From: Podospora pseudoanserina
Lineage: Eukaryota; Ascomycota; Sordariomycetes; Sordariales; Podosporaceae
Assembly: GCF_035222485.1 (NCBI RefSeq)
Contig: NC_085920.1
Span: 124,001-188,000, forward strand
Direction: 5' to 3'
DNA length: 64,000 bases
Shown: one piece after another, positions 53,863 through 64,000 of the stretch
Numbering within the stretch: the first letter of the stretch is position 1
How the letters are laid out: every line of letters starts with the position of its first letter
The notes under the pieces: model-generated
The model's input: only the letters and a program-made list of their open reading frames with translations
Database searches by the model: none
Told to the model about the DNA's origin: nothing
Position numbers and translations under genes: made by a program

Positions 53863-54573
53863 TTACACCTCCTCAGGCGCATCTATCTCCATCTCCCTCT
53901 TCTTCCCAGTAGACCCCATCTCCGAGGTCCTCTTCGACGACCCGGCCTGAGCCCGGGTGCTCTCGTCATCCCTCACTCTCTTCCTCGCCGGCTTGGGAGC
54001 TCTGGGATTCTCCCGATCTCGCCTCATCTTGCTCAACGCCCTATCATGTCCGTATCTGTCAGTATATCTCTCTCTGATCGTTGCAAAATAGAATACGCAC
54101 ACTTTCTGCCTGATCGTGTCGGCCTCAAGCTCCACAAACTCCTCGCCGTGATCGTCACCACCAGCAGTGGGAGTCGAGTCGTCCCAGGAGGAAGATGACG
54201 ACAACTCCACGGCTTCAGGGCGGCGGGAGGAACCAGCCGAACCGGTGGCTCCTCCGGCGAAGGAGGTCAAGAACCGAATCTCCTCTCTTCTCTCAGGACT
54301 GAGGGTATCACCAGCCTGTTGTTGGTTGGCCAGCGGGTATGTCGGTGCAGGAGGTGCGGCGGGAGGGGAGAGGGAAGCATGGTCCAAAGATCTAACAAGA
54401 GTAAGTAAGAGATACATAAACAACAAGTGGCCGTGAGATACTGACTTCTGACTGGGGCTGGCAGAAAAGACACTCCCGGGCTTTTGGGAGGCGGTGGAGG
54501 AGGAGACGCGACTCGACGACTTGTTCTTGGTGCGGCCATTATCTGGCGCTGGGGTTTTCTCTGACGAGGCCAT
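53863..54573 (-). CDS. Small disordered nuclear-type protein, 198 residues
   Basis: Exons 54573-54446, 54391-54101 and 54040-53863, with introns of 54 nt (GTCAGT...TTAG) and 60 nt (GTGCGT, branch ACTGACAG, acceptor ATAG). Both introns are multiples of three and open, so an unspliced frame (292 codons back to 54741) also exists. The protein is MASSEKTPAPDNGRTKNKSS, Ser/Ala/Pro-rich, with LSPERREEIRFLTSFAGGA in the middle and a basic C-terminus, PRAPKPARKRVRDDE, like a nuclear localisation signal. No known domain; a nuclear regulatory role is inference. Confidence 0.7.
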   Translation of the reverse strand: MASSEKTPAPDNGRTKNKSSSRVSSSTASQKPGSVFSASPSQKSVSHGHLLFMYLLLTLVRSLDHASLSPPAAPPAPTYPLANQQQAGDTLSPERREEIRFLTSFAGGATGSAGSSRRPEAVELSSSSSWDDSTPTAGGDDHGEEFVELEADTIRQKVCVFYFATIRERYTDRYGHDRALSKMRRDRENPRAPKPARKRVRDDESTRAQAGSSKRTSEMGSTGKKREMEIDAPEEV

Positions 54574-55550
54574 TTGTGGTTGGTATTGCTTTGAAGAATT
54601 AAGAGGGAGTCGAGAGAATTGGATTGTTTGATGAACAATGAGGTCGAAGACGAAGATCACCAGATCTTCGTCTGAGGGAAGCGTGGTCGAGGAGAAGAGA
54701 AGACAAGGGGCAAGGGGAGGAATGGGAAACCTTGTGGGCAACGCTCAAGGCTCAACCCCCGGTCATCAGCTACCCTGTCCGGGAAAGGGCCGGAACATTG
54801 CGTGGAACCCCCGGGGCCTCTCGGCGCAGAGAAGCCTTTAGGCCGGGAGTGTGGCCAGCGAATAGGCACATACCTAGCCTTCCACGTCATGACAGGGTTA
54901 TCAGACATCACAGAAAAGGGCTTCTCCCTTTTCCATCATCCTGGGCTCTCGGCCTCCATGAAGACAAAGTCTCTGGGTAACAAACCCACAGGACCCGACA
55001 GGCTGGATCGTGGGGACAAGCCGATGAGGCACAGCACGACCCAAACAGTTGGGTTCAAGTTGCCATGATGCGGACCACATCCTGCGGTTCGCACACCGCC
55101 AAAAGAGTGCCTAGAAAGGCATCTTCACCCCCAATTACCCCCTTTTCCCGCCACATTTTGCCTATCCTTGAGCAGGAGGGTAGTAAAAAGTGGCCCAAAA
55201 ACGCCATCAGCATGCGACCAATGCATGACACACCCTGTTGAATATGTGCTGTCCAATCGCTTGGGTGTATCCAGACGGCACAGGGTTGGCACTAGGTGGT
55301 TAGCGGCTGCGGGAGCGTGCGCCGGTACCACTCTGTTGGGTCAACCCGAGAGGATGGTTCGCCGCCTACCTTGAAGGGACCTTGATTTCAGTGTTGCCAA
55401 TGGGACAAAGACAGAGATGAACATGCTCCAAGGCATTGGCACAAAAAGGGAGCAGGCGGGGAAGAGCTTAGATGTGATGAATGTAACAAGCTAAAAGGAC
55501 AAAAACGCAAACCGCAAAGAGAATAGGAAGCTAATGCTATCAACAAAGCA
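54574..55550. other. Intergenic
   Basis: Almost 1 kb between two same-strand genes; promoter of the 54573 gene and 3' flank of the glycine-rich gene. No supported feature. Confidence 0.4.
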
Positions 55551-58107
55551 TCAAACACAGCAATCATGATCCGCCGCCGCCTCCGCACCCCCCTCCCCCT
55601 CCCCCGCAACCACCCCCACCACCACCACCACCATCACCACCACCTCCACCGCAACCGCCCCTCCACAACCAACTCCTCCACAGGCGCCACTACCGCCTCC
55701 CACCCCCCCATCACACCCTCCATTTCCTCCACAGTTCCCCGTAAACCCACCATCACCAACACCAGGAGCAGCACATCCTCCCCAATCCCCTCCGCCACCA
55801 CCGCAACCCCCAGCCATCATGGCACCCGGAGCCCAAGCAAAATACATACCGGCTGTCCACCACATCGGATGTCCATACGGGCCAGTCTGCGTGACAGGGT
55901 GACCCCAATGATCGTACACATACGCTTCCCTAGGCGGTATCTTTCTCCCCTTCTTCTCCGCTCTCGCCTTTGCCTTGGCATAAGCGGCATCCAATCGCTT
56001 TTGGTGCACAGCCACCAACCGTTTACGGACTGTCTGTCTATAGTCCTCAGTCGGCATGACAGCATTATGAGCAGAAATGTGCGCCGACTTGTCCGGTGGG
56101 CAAAGCGCCGCTTGGCCAGATGAGTGGAAGTTGTCTGCAATTCTCTCCTGTTTTGACACCCCCAGGGCGCCTGACAAGCCAGAAACGTGGGAAGATCGAA
56201 TGGCTTTGATGTTCATGTCAGTCAGCTTTCATCTCATATGCAACACAGCACGGGAAACAAACCTTCGCAATACCAGCAAGTACACTCACTGTACACCTCC
56301 CCATACTTCTCCTGATACTTTTGACTCGTCCACTCAAACTGCGCGCTCAAAACTCCCTCCTCAATCTTGTCATCGTGATCGACAAATTTCCCCGTCAGCG
56401 ACACCGTGTGTTGGTAGTACATGCCCGGACTCAACTGATGAGTATGCCATGCCAAATCCACATCCAGCGTTGGCACCACCACATTGTCAGGGTTCTCCGC
56501 CATGATGGCAAGGAACCGGTTGTATTTCACAATCAACCTCTCCATCGTCTGACGGGCGGACGGGCTGTGCAACCAGTCAAGCTTGACCATCTTTTCCACA
56601 AAAATACCCTGCCTCATCACCGCTCCAGAGAGATCAAGCCCGAAAGGCGAGAAATTCTGCCAGTATGTGTTCATCATCTTGCGGATTGCCGTCCGAGAGC
56701 CCGGTCTCAGGGCCTGTTTTGATGCCGAGCCCGCCTTGAAGCCACTGATCTCTTTGACGTTTGACGGCCTGGACAGCACATACTCAATCTTCCTGCGCAC
56801 GTCCTCCATCGTTGGGTCCGGGATGAGTGGCTTGTGGAGGAGTGTCATGATATCGGTGCGGATGGAGTCGCAGCCGGACTTGAGCATGGCGTTAGGGAAC
56901 GTTCGTGGGACGCGGAGTTTGAGCGCGACAGATGTCTGATCCGGAAGCTCGGGGATCCCAGAGCGGGTGTCGAGGATAGTGCCATGCATGGGCTTGTTGG
57001 AGTGTCCCATGAGTGCCGTGACGTCCTTGACGAATCTCGCAACGGATAATAGTTCCTTTTTGATGGTAATGCCACATTGAGGACAGCCGGAGTTGAGGTT
57101 TCCATCGCCATAGCCTTCGCCAATGAGATCAATCTCAGTGTTTGGGTTGGGGCGGTGGTTCTCAGGTCGGCCACAAGTTGTCCAGAGAACCTCAAGAGAG
57201 GTGTTGCATCGAGGGCAAAGCAGTGTCTTCCTGGGGGAGTCATCAGCGACATCCCACGCGTGCCCCGTCTGCTTGGTCCAGTTGGCTTTGCATTGATCCG
57301 ACACGCGGTATGAAAAGGTTTCGGGATCAATGACTCGGTCGACGAGTGCCCATGGCATGCCATTGGACCAGAATGATCGCAGACCAACAAGCATGGCGTC
57401 CTCGAGAAAAGCACGAGGGTTGAGCATGTGGGTATGCCATACCATCAGTACATCTGCCGCCACTGTTAGCCCCGTTCCTGTCCCCTTTGGACCGTCATCA
57501 ACTCACCCAAAGGCGGCAAAATGTTTTCCGTCCACCCAAACTTGAGATTTGGGTCGTTGGGGAAGTTGAAATATGCATTCTGATCCCTTTCAGGCTCGCT
57601 CATATCACGCTCGCTCAGGATTCTTTGACCAGGAATCCCTTTCCACCAAGCCTCATATCGGTCCGATGCCCTAGCCACAAAAAGCGCCCACCGCTTCTCT
57701 CTGATCCTGCTCAAGGTTGCCAAAGTCTTATCATGTTCGGCACCAGCTAACCGTCGCTTTTCTTCGTCGACAATGATGGGTCCTGCAAGGGAGTCCCACA
57801 GGCCAAACAGCCCATCGGTGTATCCCACATCTTCTTTCAGGGTCTGAATGGCAAGCAAGAGCTTCAGATGGGCGAGGCAGGTGTCGGCGGTAGGCTGTGA
57901 GCCAGCATCGGATAGATTGAGTGACTCAAAGGCAGCTGTGAGGTCAGCTTCTTCCTCTGTAGCCGGTGTCTGTCCCTGTTGCAGTTGAGGCTGCGGTAAG
58001 GTGGATGATGTTGAAAGGCCATCGTATGCTGGCGGCGGGGCATCATCGCCGTTTGGTCTTCCCCGCAGCCCAAGACGCCCAAAAATAGACGATCTTTTGG
58101 ACATCAC
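55551..58107 (-). CDS. Glycine-rich domain-containing protein (GRDP/DUF1399-like)
   Basis: Exons 58107-57507, 57453-56263 and 56203-55551, with introns of 53 nt (GTGAGT...GCTAACAG...GCAG) and 59 nt (GTTTGT, branch GCTGACTGAC, acceptor AAAG); 814 residues. Two WHTH motifs (VWHTHMLNP near residue 206, AWHTHQLSP near 535), cysteine pairs LLCPRCNTS, SGCPQCGIT and CTCWYCEG (possible zinc binding), and a Gly/Cys-rich tail match fungal members of the glycine-rich domain protein family related to plant GRDP. Function is not well established. In the tail, glycine codons shift to a neighbouring frame near 55670, where GGCGGGGG-type sequence ends at a TGA at 55566; this frame slip may be a sequence error in GC-rich DNA. 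Confidence 0.82.
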
Positions 58108-58964
58108 GGGATGATGGGCGGGTGGCGTACACTTGGAAAAGCTTGGGAAGCTTGGCGTTCAGCAGTGTGTTCTCGATGCGGGGAACTGTGGATTCTTGCT
58201 GAAACTCTGTGGATGCCAATGTTGACTTGGTGTAAGCAGAAAAAGGTGTTGCTGTAAATATCAGGTAGGGAACTTGTGGTCTAACACAATAACCATCTTG
58301 ACAAAGGAACCGCAGCGGGGGAAGTCGGCTTTAAGGTTTGAAGCTGAGCGTTGCTGAAAGCTGCTGCGCCTCGCCATCTGGCTGACCCCAACCTCGGTGG
58401 GTTGCCCTTTTTGGACAGCTCTTGGCCAAGATGGACATCGCCTCTCGGTCAGCATTTGAGAACCTCCATTCGCGCATCACCACGTCCAGATTACAGGTAT
58501 CTCCTACACTGGTGATCATCGGCGCCGGAATGAGAAGAGGATTGGGGGGCTGAGTCAACTGGATGAAGCGAACTGATGACGCGGTCCGGCTACCCCTCGG
58601 TGTGCAAAGTGGTCAGGCCGCTGGGTAAGGCGTCTTGCTATCAATGGTCCTGCAGCAACACATGGTGTTCGGTCGAGAAAACGGTGTGGTACCACGGCCA
58701 ACAATGTTTCATTAGCTGACGTGTCCAAGATTGTGGCTGCAGCTGGGATGGTGTTGACATGGAACTTTTAAGCCCATGATCGATGAACATGAGAATAGGT
58801 GGTCTGAACAAAGATGACTCGCAATCGTGGTGTTGTGGAAAGGCATAATAGGACATTAAAAAAGCAAACATACTGTATAATACTGACTATCTGGCATCGC
58901 TGCAGAGAGTAAAAGAAAACAAAAGTGGCTCAGCCGAATGATGTTACCAAAACCAGACAGATAA
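58108..58964. other. Intergenic
   Basis: About 860 bases: promoter of the glycine-rich gene and 3' flank of the NLR relic. No gene seen. Confidence 0.4.
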
Positions 58965-61900
58965 CTACCCGTGAGAAGCTTGACGATGCATACTTCCACT
59001 AGTGACGGTCCATATATCCTGGCCTGCGATTTTCACGGTCGTCGATGTCGTCACTGCAACACCCTCAGAGAATCCCAATCCACCATTCATAACAACTACC
59101 CGATGCCCATTCCCAAACGCTATCCCAACTTCCCGGCTGACAGTTGAACTCCCATTTGCCATTCGCCCCCAGGCCTGTGTATGCGCCGGCACGATTATTG
59201 TGGCACGAACTACCCCAGCTGCGGTCCTCCACTCACTCAGAGCAAAGCAATGCCTTCGTGCATGAGTCATGGGTGTGCTTGCATGAATTGTTGATGACGA
59301 GGGCGATGCACTCGCTGTGCCAGAGCCGAGAGCCTGAGTTTTGGACGTGCCTTGGTAGTTTCTATTGGCAAAGCCCCTGGCTTGTGATCCACGACCGGTC
59401 GACAAGTGCGTGTTTATCATCATTGATTGCAGGCTGACACTGCACACCCACAGGTTGGTGTCCGGAAACAGCAAAGTCGGCGCACCAACAAGACTCAGAA
59501 CTGAGTGGACATTGTATCTGACCGTGTACAATTTCGTTTCGTCTGCTGGTCTGATAGTATCCTCGGTGGAAAATGGGTCGAGCGAGGAGGCGGACCACAA
59601 GTGAAGCTGCGGCCAGGTGATCGAATAGGGCTCAATAAATTCCACAACACGGTCTTTCACCACGTGGTAAGATGCCTTGATTCTGACATGGCGACTCTGC
59701 AAGGGATCATCCACTCCGGTTTTGGGTGCGGGGGCTTCGTATGGTCTCTCAATTCTTTTACTATGAACAGGCGTGAGTTCTGAAAAGTTTGACCAAGAGT
59801 AGATACGAACAACGTCGCCATATAGGAGCACGAACCAGGCAGTATTCGGGTGTGGGAAGACGGCGCGGTGTGTTAAATTTGTGCATCAGACACTTTCCCG
59901 GTCAGCCCAGGAGAGATTGGGCCGTCAGTGGCCGCGATGTCACCAACTGCAAGTCCCACAGTGGCTTCGACAGTTTGACGACCAGGAAAATAGACCAACC
60001 CAGTCGGTATACTCCACAGTTGAGCAGAGGTACGACCGGCAACTAGTAACGTATCGGCGGCGGAGCGGAAAAACATTTGCGTAACAGCTTCTTGATAGCG
60101 TCGGTCTAGAAGAATATTGCCCTGCGGAAGCTGTGTGTGAGCCGAAGACAGAGTCAGTGGCGCTTCAACCCTGACAACTAGAATACGCGCCGAATCGTCG
60201 ACAGACGCAATCATCTGTTGGGATGCGCTCAGTACAATTTCGCCAATCGCTGACCCAATCCCATGTCTGTAGAGAACACCGATTTCTCTCGCCCCTGCTG
60301 TTGATAATGCCACTACACTCCCATCTCTTTTGCCAACAATGATGAGGCTCCCGTCAGGGGATGCCACGATTGAACTCGTTATTTCTGGATGCTCAGGAGG
60401 GTGAAGCAACATCGTCCTGGATGCTTGTGAACCAAACGTTTGAGCAGCCTCTGCGTCCAAGCTCCCAGTCGAGCTCACCAAGTCATTCATACTCTTTCTG
60501 ACCAAAGAAGCCGGAGCCCACACGCGGCCTTTCTTGCCACGAATGTCAACAAAGCGTATCCCATCTGAACTGAAGCAGAGACCACGGACAGCCTGGTGTA
60601 ATGGGTGATTTGTGCGGTAGATGGGTACTAGAGTTGGTTGTGATAGTGCCATGGTGATCACGCTCGAATTCGAAAATTCGACAGCACCCTGATTGGTCCC
60701 CGCCCCGAGGCTTCTTCCATCTGGAGAGCAGGCGAGATTTTGGGCATGGGCCTGAGGCCTGCGGAGATGCAGTTCTTGCGTTAGGTGGTCAAAGACACAG
60801 AGACTACCGTCCTCAAAGGCTGCCACTAGGGTACGAAATTCCGGGTCAGGGTTGACAATGAGGTCATTGACTCCCTTGCTGTCGAATTTGATGGCGCAAA
60901 TACCAACTAAGACGGAACTCGAAGATACTCAGGATGAGAACTGGATGTGAACGATAGCCGACAGCGACAAATACCCCATCAGGGGTAATGAGAAAAGCTG
61001 CTTGAGATGGGGCTTGTGTCGGAATGATCGTGTGCGGAAAGTATTTTGGTCTGTAGTCACTACGGTTGTCCGGATGATTCCAGCAAATCGTGTCAAACTC
61101 CTGTGTTTGTAGCAGGACCACTGCGGAAGTCTATTTGAGTAAGACAATCGCCCCATGTCCCAGGTAGTACTCCTTGTACGGTAAGTCCTCTAGGAGCGCG
61201 CTGGTGGCCTGTTCTTTGGAGATTTCTTGCAATGAATGAGCCAAAGGGGCACATAGGTGGAGCCAGCAAGTATATTGACGAGGGAGATGTCAACAGCTGA
61301 GGGCGAAACTTGGCGGCCACACGGATGAGGTCAATCACCCAACCATCCACAAGTTGAATAGTAGGGTTGGCGGACGGTCCGTCTCTCGTTCTTCTACCAA
61401 TATATTTCCGTAAATTTGTGGCTGTCTGAGCGATCACGGCCAGATCTCCGGCGGCTGAGACATGTTCGATCCATTCTAGGACAGTGTTGCTCCGTAGAAA
61501 CTTGCAGAGCGTCCGTGAGGTAGTCGTCAGATGATGCGGACAGGAAAACATGATTGGAGAAGAAGCGGCGTGAGTAGTTAGCCATAGAGGGGTCCAATGG
61601 CTGTGGTCTCGCTGCAAACTTTCCGAGTCCCACCGAACCCCCAGTCGCTGACTGCTTCTCCGTAACTCTGGACTTGAGCACACTAGTGGAGATATATTTG
61701 AGAAGCAATGTACCAAGCAACATATGCCCTTGTTCTTTTTGATAAGCAATTGTTCGTCGACATTTGGTGTCAGTAGGAACTCTCGTACGGTTTCGTATAT
61801 CATCTGCACTGTGCTATTATTGTCAATGAATACGAGCTGTGCGCAGAGATCCGGTATGGCTTTTCATGCATTCTGCAGAGTTTGCCCTACATCCAGCTTG

Positions 61901-63181
61901 ACAGTACATCGTAGCTCCTGCAAAGTGAGTGGGCGGGATGACAGTGTAACCCAAGTCAAGATGGACCTTGCAAGGGTAGCTTTTCGTTTCTTGAAAGTAA
62001 TGGATTCCGTCATTCGACGATAGAAGGCGAACAGGTCGGCAGGCACCTCTTCCAACACAACCTCCATGATCTCATCCTACCAGACATCCTCAAACTCTTG
62101 TACGACCAGTCGCGTCCAAAGAAAAGAGCCCCGGGATTTGGCAAATATCTTCTCACACATGCGCTCGCGGTCTTGGGGGTTGTCTGGCCTACCCAGGTCT
62201 TTTAGTCGCGTGTCCAGAAAAAGGTGCATGTTCTCGACAGTGTCCGTATCCGATAGCTTCTCTATCGTTGCCTTCTTCCGTCCTAGAGAGAGGAAGCCAC
62301 GCTCAATGTCTTCCAAAAGCCGACTGGTAGCAAAAAGGTGAAGATCATGGGGTATAGTGGCAAGAAACTTCTTGGAAAATAGGAAACCAAAACATGAAAA
62401 TTCGTCCACACCATCGATCATCCAAGACTGGCTTGCCATCGACGGTATTTTGAACAGGGCAGCCGTAAAGATGCGGCGCCAAACCACAGCTTCACCGGTC
62501 TTGTCCCAAGGCATATCGTCCTGGGCGAGCTTGAGCAAAGCGTCCCGAACAAGGTTGTCCTGGAGCGCCATCTGATAGGCCAAGGATAGGAAACATTCAC
62601 CCAGGTAGAGTTGCCAGTCTTTGAGTGTCGAGAAATGAAATAGCTGCAGAATGCATTGGGAGATTTGAGCTGTTCAATGATATGACAGGCAAGGATCGCC
62701 TTCCCTACGCCCGGTCTTCCCATGAGGCAAAGAATCCCTGGGGCAGTGCCCGCCTTCCAGACTGTGTAGGGTGGCCGACTGGTGAACCATTGGCATGACC
62801 CCGGCTGCTTGAGGACCTGCAGAGTTGCCAAGTCGGTCTCGAAGGAGTGCAGCTGCTGTGGCATCGGACAGAGATGGAGCACTCCTCAGCTGCAGGATAG
62901 GTCCAGACAGGGAGGATGGCTGCGGTGGCGGAGTCTCGGGCCGAGATGACCATATTGCATCGACAGCTGTGAGAAGAGCATTTTGCAGCATCTTGTATTT
63001 TGGGTCCGAGGGGCTGTCGAACTTGCAGACATGGCGGTGGTCAGCGTCCATTGCCGCAATTCTCCTCGTTGTGGAAACCGAGGGTTGCTGAGTGCCGCTC
63101 CACAACGATCTGATTCATGGCGCTCTTGGCAGGAAGGGTTTCGTAAAAAAACCAACGACGAAGATCGGGGGCAATGACAAA
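58965..63181 (-). pseudogene. Decayed hydrolase-NACHT-WD40 NLR gene
   Basis: Collinear minus-strand pieces: end of an alpha/beta-hydrolase-type domain (FYETLPAKSAM, VVERHSATLGF, CKFDSPSDPKYKMLQNALL; about 63160-62960), NACHT with Walker A MGRPGVGKAILACHIIEQL (about 62700) and Walker B-like WMIDGVDEFSCF (about 62410), a winged-helix linker (RPLTLQELRCTVKLDV, VQMIYETVREFLLTP), then WD40-like blades (about 61300-58965). Breaks: frameshifts near 63060, 62600, 61690 and 59878, and in-frame TAG at 62077-62079 and TGA at 61864-61866. The N-terminal effector domain is cut off by AT-rich DNA at about 63180. The intact family acts in non-self recognition; this copy should be inactive. Confidence 0.85.
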
Positions 63182-63440
63182 CCCCAGGTTTTTAAACTTT
63201 CGGATAATAATAACTTTTCTGGAACCGAAACGGGTTTATATTAAGCTACTGACAGTAATAAAAAATAACATTTCCTATTAATTAAGAACCATTCAATTAT
63301 TAATATAAGTATTATTATAGTATTACAAAGTCGCTTAAAGGAACATTGTATTTATTATTTATTAAAAAGTAATTTTAAAATGCCTAATATTTATATATTT
63401 TTATACTTATATATTGTTTACTGTTAAAATACAACTTTTG
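63182..63440. other. Very AT-rich block
   Basis: TTAATATA/TATTTATTA-type sequence with almost no G or C between about 63230 and 63430, abutting the truncated NLR relic. Typical of a heavily RIP-mutated repeat edge or insertion; no coding potential. Confidence 0.6.
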
Positions 63441-64000
63441 CTCGTGGACTTCACAGTGTATCTGAGCCCTGTGAAGTACAGGGCCTCAGAGGCAATACAA
63501 TGGTTTGAAATCAACAGTGTCCACTGAGGTCTGAGGACCACGGCGACCGGAGTGGAACTCGGCTCCTTTGAAGCAATCCGAAGTCCCGGAGGCCAGGCAC
63601 CAAGACTAGCGCTCTGTAACGGTGAAACGGTGGTGCAACGTGGCCTGAAACGTTATCTTAAACCACGCACTTAGCGGATGTTCGGACTCGAGGTTGGAGA
63701 GAGTTTCGGTGCGCGATCGACAGACCGAAAGCCTGTATAAGACTTCTGCTACAGACTTTGTTCACTGTGATATTTCTTAGTCTTTAGGTTTAATCAATAT
63801 ACTGGTTCACCACATGTTTTCTGTGCCTCACAAACCTACACAACAGTGATCACCATCTATATATTGTAGGGCGCCATCTCTGCAATCCTTTTTCTTTCAG
63901 TGCCTCCGCTACCGTCGAATACTGCAGTCAAAGTCTTCTTCGCTCTCACTGTACTGCGTCGATAGCTATTCGAGCCTGAATTCCGCAGGCATCGATAGTA
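63441..64000. other. Unassigned end region, possible LTR-like sequence
   Basis: Returns to normal GC. It contains CTGTATAAGAC near 63733 (TATA-like) and terminates a putative unit with CTACACAACA near 63844, reminiscent of an LTR, but no matching second copy, primer-binding site or retrotransposon gene lies in the window. Confidence 0.25.

Overview
This window is nuclear DNA of a filamentous ascomycete, most likely a Sordariomycete of the Sordariales type. The evidence is short introns (about 45-103 nt) with GTRNGT-like donors, CTAAC/CTGAC branch sites and YAG acceptors; HET-domain, NACHT/WD40 and ankyrin genes; secreted CFEM, GH75, AA9 (with CBM1), GMC and BAS-like proteins; and AT-rich blocks that look like repeat-induced point mutation (RIP). 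No rRNA, complete tRNA, CRISPR array or intact transposon was seen. All gene models were built by eye from frame, splice signals and recognisable domains.

Layout, left to right. 1-4.5 kb: two divergent HET-domain genes, the left one cut by the window edge. 4.9-12 kb: housekeeping block with an MTC1-like gene and a 1502-residue disordered nuclear-type protein. 12.5-17 kb: small unknown genes and a stretch of broken reading frames. 17.7-21.2 kb: GPI-anchored CFEM protein, GH75 chitosanase with a hydrophobic tail, and a GNAT-like acetyltransferase. 21.4-25.6 kb: a 1398-residue ankyrin protein that looks like the C-terminal part of a fungal NLR without its NACHT module. 26.9-27.9 kb: AA9 lytic polysaccharide monooxygenase with CBM1. 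28.2-34.2 kb: a minus-strand series of a GH55-like domain, a Thr/Pro-rich repeat linker and a subtilase domain, broken by stops and frameshifts. 34.8-36.9 kb: six-exon secreted GMC oxidoreductase. 37.5-45.3 kb: unknown genes, including a protein with four copies of a 20-residue motif next to a gene with an in-frame stop best read as a 45-nt intron. 47.5-48.2 kb: secreted protein with a duplicated BAS2-like cysteine domain. 49-51.7 kb: a 98-residue two-exon gene and an SRPK-like kinase. 51.7-53.8 kb: AT-rich gene-free DNA with small tandem repeats. 53.9-58.1 kb: a small disordered nuclear-type protein and a glycine-rich (GRDP/DUF1399-like) protein. 59-63.2 kb: a decayed hydrolase-NACHT-WD40 gene, followed by a very AT-rich block and a possible LTR-like end.

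The region mixes conserved genes with a non-self-recognition repertoire (two HET, one ankyrin NLR-like, one NLR relic) and secreted polymer-degrading or host-facing proteins. The accessory genes are the ones showing breakage, frame slips and repeat duplication. The most novel-looking items are the four-copy motif protein at 39.5-41.0 kb with its neighbour at 42.5-45.3 kb, and the GH55-linker-subtilase chimera relic.
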